From the NCBI GenBank assembly GCA_025457915.1, contig JALOTL010000001.1, positions 186,001-250,000 on the forward strand: a stretch of DNA of 64,000 bases, given 5' to 3'. This stretch comes from Spirochaetota bacterium (GTDB lineage: Bacteria; Spirochaetota; UBA4802; UBA5550). A model generated the notes under the pieces. The model was given only the letters and a program-made list of their open reading frames with translations. It was not told where the DNA came from and did no database searches. The translations under genes were made by a program, and so were the position numbers. Of the stretch, positions 54,447-61,441 are shown one piece after another. Numbering within the stretch: the first letter of the stretch is position 1; each line of letters opens with the position of its first letter.

Positions 54447-54453
54447 AAAAAAC

Positions 54454-56223
54454 ATGTTTGTCCTTTCTCTTATATCCTTCGCCACCTCCATCCTGTATCT
54501 TTATTTTGGCTTCTATGTACTGTTACTGAACCCCAGGCTCCTGATCAACCGGCTTTTTTTTCTCATGAATGCAGGGTTTTGCGTCTGGGCATTCGGTTAT
54601 ACTTTTATCTTCATGACGGATAAAACCGCGGCCGCTTTTTTCTGGTACCGCTTTTCATCGATAGGCTGGTGTCTGGTTCCGGGAATTCTTCTTCATTTTA
54701 TTATTGTTTATACTGAAAGAATCAAGCGCGGGTGGTTTTTTATCTTTCCTGCAATATATTTGCCGGGTTTGCTGTTTATATTCAGGTCTTTTACCGGTGT
54801 TCTTTATGCCGGGAGTTTCGAATGGACTGATTCCGGCATAATAGAAAGGGGGGCTGTTGATTCGCCGTGGTTCTGGTGCTACCTCGCATACAACTTCGCG
54901 TGCCTGTCTCTGTCTCTTGTTTTCACCCTGCGGTATTACAGGTCAACCATGTCATACAGGCAGAAAAAGCAGTGTCTGCTGATAATCATATCAATAGCTC
55001 TTCCAATGCTTTTTACCTACTTGTTCAACATTGCATCAGTCGTTTATAAACTTAACATCCCTGTAATCGGGCACGTTTCGTTCGTTTTAGGGGTTGCGGG
55101 AATGTGGTACGCGATAATAAAGTATAATCTGATGGCGGTTACCTCAACCCTTGCCGCTGAAAAAATCGTAGCGCATATGATGGACCTTTTTTTTCTAACG
55201 GATCCATCCGGAAAAATAATAAGGTACAACAACCAGGTCGAAAAAATACTCGGGTATGACATGAATGAACTCGTGGGAAGCGATTTCAAAAACATAACAG
55301 CAGGCGAGCCGGCCTTTGAATGGCAATTTGCCGGGCGGGATGCGGTTTTTAACAGGATGATGAACCTGGGAACCAGGTCCGGTCTTATCGTGCCGGTGAA
55401 CATGTCGGCCTCCCTGATCCTGGATGATTTTAATGAACAAATCGGGGTCGTGATTGTCGGTCATGATATAAGGGAAAGGCTGGAGCTGGTCAGAAAAAAT
55501 GAAATCATCGAACTGGAGCTCAGGCTTGCAAAAAAGATCCAGAAAAATATTATACCCTCTGTTTCTCCGGTTGTGCCGGGGATGGAAATTGCCATGGCTT
55601 ACCGCCCAATGACGCATCTTGGAGGGGATTTTTATGATTTTTTAAAAGTCCGGGAATCCGATTTGCTGGGGGTTTTCATCGGCGACGTTTCCGGGCACGG
55701 TGTCCCGGCCGCATTGATAACCAGCATGCTTAAGACCCTTCTGGATGCCTCCGGTGTTACCAGGCTTACTCCCGGTAATCTTCTTAAATTCGTGAATGCG
55801 AGCATAATCGGCCAGATGGGCGGTAATTTCCTGACGGCTTTTTATTGCATGATCAACATAAAAGAAAAAAAGATGTACTATGCCAGGGGAGCCCATGTGT
55901 ACCCTTTTCTGATCCGGGACGGCGGTATCATTGAACTGAAGTCCAGGGGAGGGCTTATCGGCGTGATGGAAGATGCTGTTTTCGAAGAAAAGGAAACGGA
56001 TCTGAAGCCTGGAGACAGGCTGTTTCTTTTTACGGATGGTCTTCTGGAGGCGGAGAATTCCGGGAAGGAATTTTTTTCCGAACGGCTGCCGGATCTTGTC
56101 CTTGGGGCATCGTCCGGGAACGTCCATAATCTGGTTTCTGGAGTTATTGATGAGCTGATGAAATTCATGGGGGACAGGCATTTCGAAGACGATTTTTCCA
56201 TGATAGGAATAGAAATCAAATGA
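54454..56223 (+). CDS. 7TM-PAS-SpoIIE phosphatase
   Basis: A 589-residue sensor phosphatase. The N-terminal ~220 residues hold seven TM helices like the 7TM sensor region found in some histidine kinases. A PAS domain follows (about 245-345, with FLTDPSGKIIRYNNQVEKIL and GYDMNELVGSDF). The SpoIIE PP2C-type phosphatase domain covers about 365-589, with GGDFYDF, GDVSGHGVPAAL, FTDGLLEA and FEDDFSMIGIEIK. It would act on STAS proteins of partner-switching modules. It lies about 110 bp after the zinc-ribbon gene and converges on the UPF0047 gene with a 1-bp gap. Confidence 0.92.
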   Translation: MFVLSLISFATSILYLYFGFYVLLLNPRLLINRLFFLMNAGFCVWAFGYTFIFMTDKTAAAFFWYRFSSIGWCLVPGILLHFIIVYTERIKRGWFFIFPAIYLPGLLFIFRSFTGVLYAGSFEWTDSGIIERGAVDSPWFWCYLAYNFACLSLSLVFTLRYYRSTMSYRQKKQCLLIIISIALPMLFTYLFNIASVVYKLNIPVIGHVSFVLGVAGMWYAIIKYNLMAVTSTLAAEKIVAHMMDLFFLTDPSGKIIRYNNQVEKILGYDMNELVGSDFKNITAGEPAFEWQFAGRDAVFNRMMNLGTRSGLIVPVNMSASLILDDFNEQIGVVIVGHDIRERLELVRKNEIIELELRLAKKIQKNIIPSVSPVVPGMEIAMAYRPMTHLGGDFYDFLKVRESDLLGVFIGDVSGHGVPAALITSMLKTLLDASGVTRLTPGNLLKFVNASIIGQMGGNFLTAFYCMINIKEKKMYYARGAHVYPFLIRDGGIIELKSRGGLIGVMEDAVFEEKETDLKPGDRLFLFTDGLLEAENSGKEFFSERLPDLVLGASSGNVHNLVSGVIDELMKFMGDRHFEDDFSMIGIEIK

Positions 56224-56224
56224 G

Positions 56225-56617
56225 TCATTTGATGATTTTAATCCAGACCTCCCTTGTCCTGGGTCCGTCGAATTCGCAAAGGTAGATTCCCTGCCATGTG
56301 CCCAGGTGCATGTTTGAATTTTCAAGGATGACGGTTTCCGAACAGCCTACGAGAGATGATTTAATGTGCGCTGGTGAGTTTCCTTCGAGGTGGCTGAATT
56401 TCATTTCATCAAGACCGAGTGAAGCGAGACCGGCAATGATGTCTTTCCTGACGGCCGGATCGGCGTTTTCATTGATCGTGACAGCTGCGGTCGTATGCGG
56501 CGTGTAAATAACGGCCATCCCGCTCAATACGTTTTTTGATCTGACAATTTTAGCTACCTCCGGTGTAATATCCACCAGTTCTTCCCTGTATTTGGTTTTT
56601 ACGGTTATGATGTCCAT
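56225..56617 (-). CDS. UPF0047 / YjbQ family protein
   Basis: A 130-residue protein of the UPF0047 (YjbQ) family. Typical segments are VYTPHTTAAVTINENADPAV-like (in frame as IYTPHTTAAVTINENADPAV), FSHLEGNSPAHIKSSLVG and LGTWQGIYLCEFDGPR, with conserved histidines and acidic residues. Members have been reported to have thiamin-phosphate-synthase-like activity. The start ATG 56617 (MDIITVKT) has AAGG upstream; a TTG at 56629 would add four residues. It is one base after the stop of the HDAC-like gene, so the two are coupled. Confidence 0.88.
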   Translation of the reverse strand: MDIITVKTKYREELVDITPEVAKIVRSKNVLSGMAVIYTPHTTAAVTINENADPAVRKDIIAGLASLGLDEMKFSHLEGNSPAHIKSSLVGCSETVILENSNMHLGTWQGIYLCEFDGPRTREVWIKIIK

Positions 56618-56618
56618 A

Positions 56619-57563
56619 TCAGCCTTCAACGAATTCCCTTACGACCGTTTCAACGCTGTCAGCGAGGGTATTTAAATTATATCCGCCTTCAAGAAAAGCT
56701 ATTATCCTTCCTTTTGAATGCGTTTTCGCAACATCGTGAAGCATCTTTGTAAATTGATGAAAAGATGCGGTTGTCAGCCTTATTGACGAGAGGGGGTCGG
56801 ATTTATGCGCGTCAAAACCGGCTGAAATAAGAACGATTTCCGGCGAAAACCTGTTCAGCTCCGGGACTATCCTGTTCCTGAATGCGTCCAGGTATTGGTC
56901 ATCTCCGCTGCCGGCACCCATGGGTATGTTGAGGGTGAAACCTTTTCCGTCGCCGGCTCCCTGTTCGTGGGATGCTCCCGTTCCGGGGTAATGGGGATAT
57001 TGATGGAGGCTTATGTACAGGATGCTCCTGTCCTTTTCGAACGAATGCTGGGTGCCGTTTCCATGATGGACGTCCCAATCGACTATCGCTATTTTTTTTA
57101 ATGAATGAACGGATTGCAGATATTTCGCGGAAATTGCGATGTTGTTGAATATACAGAACCCGGCAGCGTAATCGTATTCCGCATGGTGCCCGGGAGGCCT
57201 TACGGCGCAGAAACCCGCGGAAGCCTTTCCGGACATCACGGCATCGCACATATTGAGCGAGCCTCCAACCGCCATCAGGGCGACCTCAAACGATTTGCGG
57301 CAGACCACAGTATCCATGGAATCGAGGTATCTTTCCCCTTTTTCAATTTCCTTCTCTACCCTGGTTACGTAGTGCTTCGAGTGTATTGCTTCAATGTGCC
57401 TGTAATTTGGAATGGAGGGGTGAATTTTTATCAATGAATCGTAATATTCCTGTGATTTCAGCTTTTCGTTTATCGCGGTCAATCTTTCCGCCCTTTCTGG
57501 ATGGCCGAAACCGGAATCGTGTTCGAGATATATTTTATCGTATAAATATGCCGTTGTTGCCAT
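56619..57563 (-). CDS. histone deacetylase-superfamily protein
   Basis: A 314-residue zinc-dependent deacetylase of the HDAC / acetoin-utilisation / acetylpolyamine amidohydrolase superfamily. The active-site pair H126-H127 is in VRPPGHHAEYD. Zinc ligands D164 and H166 are in VDWDVHHGNGTQ, with the third in AGFDAHKSDPL, and the catalytic-pocket tyrosine region is LEGGYNLNTL. All key residues are present, and the length is usual for bacterial members. The substrate (acetylated small molecule or protein) is not predictable. It is followed one base later by the UPF0047 gene on the same strand. Confidence 0.92.
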   Translation of the reverse strand: MATTAYLYDKIYLEHDSGFGHPERAERLTAINEKLKSQEYYDSLIKIHPSIPNYRHIEAIHSKHYVTRVEKEIEKGERYLDSMDTVVCRKSFEVALMAVGGSLNMCDAVMSGKASAGFCAVRPPGHHAEYDYAAGFCIFNNIAISAKYLQSVHSLKKIAIVDWDVHHGNGTQHSFEKDRSILYISLHQYPHYPGTGASHEQGAGDGKGFTLNIPMGAGSGDDQYLDAFRNRIVPELNRFSPEIVLISAGFDAHKSDPLSSIRLTTASFHQFTKMLHDVAKTHSKGRIIAFLEGGYNLNTLADSVETVVREFVEG

Positions 57564-57608
57564 GTCATTGCCTGATATATAATCATTATATTACTGGATT
57601 GAAAAATG

Positions 57609-57656
57609 TCAAGAACCTTGACCATGTAAAAAATGTTTAAAGAAATGAGTTCTTGA
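57609..57656. repeat. 8-bp inverted repeat in a divergent spacer
   Basis: TCAAGAAC at 57609-57616 and GTTCTTGA at 57649-57656 form an 8-bp inverted pair with a 32-base loop, between the divergent HDAC-like and multi-TM phosphatase genes. It could be an operator or chance. Confidence 0.35.
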
Positions 57657-57711
57657 AAATCATTATTGACTTTCTCGAACAAAAACATGAGCATACGCAT
57701 ATTTTTCAACC

Positions 57712-59448
57712 ATGATACAGAAATTTTTCATATATTTATCAGGCAGGCTTTCCTTCGGTGCCGCGATTGCAATTTTTTCGACATCCTGGTCCTGGGTAGC
57801 ATCATTTTATGGATTTTTTTTCGTATTTGCCACGGTCGCGATAAAACCGGACGATCTTATAATAATCATCGTGACACAGCTTCTTGCGACCGCTTGTGCC
57901 GTGCTTTCCCACCTGGTGCATTTCGGGCTGCTGCATAATTGGGGGCTTTCTGGATTTACCAAATCCCTCAGGCTTATAAACAAAAGCTACCGGGGAGTTT
58001 TCGATATCATCAGGGATTCAAGGTCTGACAGTTCAACACTCCTCAAGCTGTACAAATCCATCCTTTACCTTCCCATGATCAACCTTATAACGGCAGTGGC
58101 TTACGCTTATTTCGTGGTAGTAGTCCTTATCTTTCTGATGTATTATTTGAGCGGAAGCCCGGTAAATACCGCACTTACCGCGACTGGAGGCTCATTCGGT
58201 GCCATCATAATAGGATACTTTACCTACAATATTACGGAATACCTGTCAGGGCCCTATAAGCAGCTCATCGAGGAGGAGCTTTTCAACAGGAACAGGGATT
58301 TCAGGAACAGGTATTTTTTCAGCATCAAGTACAAGTCAATATTTACCCTGCTCCTGGTATTTGTCAGCATGATCATACTCATGGTCCTGATAAGGAGCAG
58401 CGAGAAATCCATGGTGCTGGTCATTACCTTCATTGTTCTCAGCGTTTCGGCAATAGGTTTTCTGATTTTTCTTTCCCTGAACACGATCAACATATCGCTG
58501 AAAAAAATCAACAGGGCGACCAGGGAACTGGCCTCCGGGGGACAGGGATTCTATTTCCCGAGTTTTTCCGACAGGGAGCTTGTAATTTTTTCAAATAATT
58601 ATAATTCAGCAGCGGTTGAGATAAACGAAATCAGGGCTGATCTTGAAAAAAAAATCACGGAAAGGACGGAAGAACTCAAGAAAGCGTACGACAGCCTCAA
58701 TTTCGTTTACAAGCAAATACAGGCGGACCTCCTGCTTGCAAAAAGAATACAGGATAAGATTATGCCGAAAGGTCCTGATAACCGTCCCGGGGTCGAATTT
58801 CTGCTGAAATATATTCCCATGAGCGATATCGGGGGGGATATTTATTGCATCGACAGGATAAGGGATGATTATTTAAGGATATTCATCGCTGATGCCATGG
58901 GACACGGGATCCAGGCTGCGCTTGTCACGATGATAATAAAAGCCGAATATGAAAAACTCAAGAAAACCGAAAAACCAGCCGCGTTCATCGAAAAATTGAA
59001 CAGTTCTTTCATCAAGCTGTATAATTCTCTCAATGTGTTTTTTTCATGCGCGGTGGCGGATCTCGATTTTAATGACAGGACCCTGGAGTATGTTTCAGCC
59101 GGACATCCCGACCAGCTGTTCATTCGCGGCGATTCATTGGAGATACTGCCCCATACGGGGAGGCTGGTCGGAATCAAAAAGGATTCTTCATATTCAAGCA
59201 TCAGGAAGAATCTTTTGAGCGGAGACAAGATTATTTTTTTCACAGACGGGCTGTACGATCAATTCAATGAAAACGAAGAAGCATTCGGCGAAACAAGAAT
59301 CAAGGATATAGTATTGCGGGAAAACGGGAAGGGCATCAGTGGAATAATAGAAGCTATCTTCGGGGACCTTGCCGTTTTCATGGGAGGCGGAAGGAAGATT
59401 TCCGCGAACGATGATATAACGCTTATAGCGGTTGAAATTAAGGAATAG
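57712..59448 (+). CDS. multi-TM SpoIIE phosphatase
   Basis: A 578-residue membrane phosphatase. Six or so TM segments fill about residues 10-265, without a large extracytoplasmic domain. A HAMP-like helix (about 268-300) and coiled coil (ERTEELKKAYDSLNFVYKQI) lead to the SpoIIE domain (about 345-578), with SDIGGDIYCID, ADAMGHGIQAAL, FTDGLYDQ and SANDDITLIAVEI. The first acidic metal site reads GGDIYC rather than GGDFYDF, a modest deviation. It is predicted to dephosphorylate a STAS protein. The dinG-like gene follows after 19 bp. Confidence 0.9.
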   Translation: MIQKFFIYLSGRLSFGAAIAIFSTSWSWVASFYGFFFVFATVAIKPDDLIIIIVTQLLATACAVLSHLVHFGLLHNWGLSGFTKSLRLINKSYRGVFDIIRDSRSDSSTLLKLYKSILYLPMINLITAVAYAYFVVVVLIFLMYYLSGSPVNTALTATGGSFGAIIIGYFTYNITEYLSGPYKQLIEEELFNRNRDFRNRYFFSIKYKSIFTLLLVFVSMIILMVLIRSSEKSMVLVITFIVLSVSAIGFLIFLSLNTINISLKKINRATRELASGGQGFYFPSFSDRELVIFSNNYNSAAVEINEIRADLEKKITERTEELKKAYDSLNFVYKQIQADLLLAKRIQDKIMPKGPDNRPGVEFLLKYIPMSDIGGDIYCIDRIRDDYLRIFIADAMGHGIQAALVTMIIKAEYEKLKKTEKPAAFIEKLNSSFIKLYNSLNVFFSCAVADLDFNDRTLEYVSAGHPDQLFIRGDSLEILPHTGRLVGIKKDSSYSSIRKNLLSGDKIIFFTDGLYDQFNENEEAFGETRIKDIVLRENGKGISGIIEAIFGDLAVFMGGGRKISANDDITLIAVEIKE

Positions 59449-59467
59449 CAATTCAGGGATATCAAGG

Positions 59468-61441
59468 GTGAAGGAATTTTTTGGAAAAGAAGGGTGGCTG
59501 AAGGATTTTATTCCCGGATTTGAATTCAGGGATGATCAGCTCCGCATGTCAGAATTCGTGCTTGATTCCGTGGTGGATTTAAAAAATTGCATCGTTGAAG
59601 CGGGTACCGGCATTGGAAAAACCCTGGCATACCTGATACCGGTTGTTCAGTATGCGGTTGCCAATCAAAAAAAAGTCCATATATCCACAGAAACAAAGGC
59701 CCTGCAGAAGCAACTGGTTGAGAAAGACATTCCTATCGTGGAGGGTATTTTAAAAAAATCCGGTTGCCGGGATTTCAGGCATTCCCTGTGCCTCGGCAGC
59801 TCTAATTATCCCTGCCGCAGAAGGTTTGAAGCGCTCATGTCAAGGGGCAGATACAGGGCTGAGGACTCCGGTTTCATGGGGATTCTCAAGGAACGCTTTG
59901 ATTCCGATTTGGTTTTTACAAGGTTTGATGTCAGGGTCCCAGGACGAGTCTGGGGGGAAATCTGCAGGGAGAGCGATGCCTGCGGGCACCAGAGATGTTT
60001 TTTTTCGAGACGCTGCCCGTATCTGCTCGCGAGAAAGGAATGGGCTGATTCGGATGTTCTAATAATGAACCACCACCTTTTTTTTACCAATATAGCCTCC
60101 GGCAGAAGCTACCTCCCCGCCGGCGACATTGCGGTTTTCGACGAGGCGCATTCCGTCGGGGAAATCGCGTCCTCACAGATGGGTTTTACGGCAGGCTACT
60201 TCGACCTCCTGGAATTGATGAGGATCATGACCGGATCATCGAAGCGGCGCGGTCTTGCGGATTTGATACCTGAAACGCAAAAGGCCGGCCAGGTGAAGAA
60301 ACTTTGCGGGAAAATCATCACCGAATCCGGAAAATTTTTCGAGGGACTCAGGAGCAGGCTCGGAGGGGAAAGTTATTATACAAGGATCAGGGATGCGGAC
60401 GGGCGCGGGACTGCCATTGTAGGCCTCGTCAAGGACCTGATGGTGATACTCGCCGGCGTGGATGATCTCGGGGATGCCGAAGAGCACGCGAGGATGGAAT
60501 TCGACATAATAAGAGGCAGGATTTTTTTGTTCCAGGAAGCTCTCGGATCCTTCGTCCACAGGACATGCGAGGGATGGGTCTACTGGATTGAGAGGGACAA
60601 AAACGACATTCTGGGGGACGTGGTTCTCAAGGGACAGCCGGTGGACGTATCGGTGCCCATGAGGGAATCCGTATATTCATCATATGATTCCTGCGCCTTC
60701 GTCTCCGCGACAATAACTGTTGAAAAGGATTTTTCTTTTTTCGCGTCGAATCTCGGGCTCGATTCCTACAGGTCGATTTCAATAGATTCCACTTTTTCCT
60801 TCAGGGACCAGGTGGTGCTGTATATTGACGGCGCGTCCGCATTGCAGGAAAATCCGCAGAACACGGAAAGGATAACCGGGATTTCTTCTGAGATAATAAA
60901 GATGATGAACGGCAACTGTCTCATGCTTTTTACTTCATATAAAATGCTTGGAGAGACTAGGGAACTGCTCGGGGACATGATCGACCATGAAATATACTCC
61001 CAGGACCTTTCATCCGCGTCAGAGGCCTTCGACATGTTCGTAAACGGTGAAAACTCGGTCCTGATGGGGACCCAGTCGTACTGGCAGGGGATCGACCTCC
61101 CGGGAGATTTGCTGAGGAGCGTTATCATGGTCAAGCTTCCTTTCGCTGTGCCCAATTATCCGCCCTGCGAAGCCAGGATCGAAATGATCAGGGAGGCCGG
61201 GGGCAATCCTTTCCTTTCATACCAGGTGCCTGAAGCCGTGATAAAATTCAGGCAGGGATTCGGCAGGCTGATAAGGAGCAGGAGCGACAGGGGCATTGTT
61301 GCCGTTCTGGATTCAAGAATTCTGCATAAATCCTACGGAAGGGTGTTCCTGAAATCGCTTCCCGAGTGCAGGGTGGTTTATACGCTGGATGATCTTGCAA
61401 GGGCCTATTCGGCACTTGATGGCGTCAAAGCTTCTTTATGA
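59468..61441 (+). CDS. dinG: DinG/XPD-type iron-sulfur DNA helicase
   Basis: A 657-residue superfamily 2 helicase of the DinG/XPD group. Walker A is AGTGIGKT (45-52) and the DEAH box is FDEAH (224-228). Four cysteines at C116, C172, C177 and C183 are placed as in the XPD/DinG 4Fe-4S domain. The C-terminal motor includes GTQSYWQGIDLPGD and a QGFGRLIRSR motif VI. The start GTG 59468 with AGGG upstream is chosen; a TTG at 59432 would overlap the phosphatase gene by 17 bp. It unwinds DNA, probably in replication and repair. Its 3' end overlaps the convergent phosphatase gene by 17 bp. Confidence 0.9.
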   Translation: MKEFFGKEGWLKDFIPGFEFRDDQLRMSEFVLDSVVDLKNCIVEAGTGIGKTLAYLIPVVQYAVANQKKVHISTETKALQKQLVEKDIPIVEGILKKSGCRDFRHSLCLGSSNYPCRRRFEALMSRGRYRAEDSGFMGILKERFDSDLVFTRFDVRVPGRVWGEICRESDACGHQRCFFSRRCPYLLARKEWADSDVLIMNHHLFFTNIASGRSYLPAGDIAVFDEAHSVGEIASSQMGFTAGYFDLLELMRIMTGSSKRRGLADLIPETQKAGQVKKLCGKIITESGKFFEGLRSRLGGESYYTRIRDADGRGTAIVGLVKDLMVILAGVDDLGDAEEHARMEFDIIRGRIFLFQEALGSFVHRTCEGWVYWIERDKNDILGDVVLKGQPVDVSVPMRESVYSSYDSCAFVSATITVEKDFSFFASNLGLDSYRSISIDSTFSFRDQVVLYIDGASALQENPQNTERITGISSEIIKMMNGNCLMLFTSYKMLGETRELLGDMIDHEIYSQDLSSASEAFDMFVNGENSVLMGTQSYWQGIDLPGDLLRSVIMVKLPFAVPNYPPCEARIEMIREAGGNPFLSYQVPEAVIKFRQGFGRLIRSRSDRGIVAVLDSRILHKSYGRVFLKSLPECRVVYTLDDLARAYSALDGVKASL

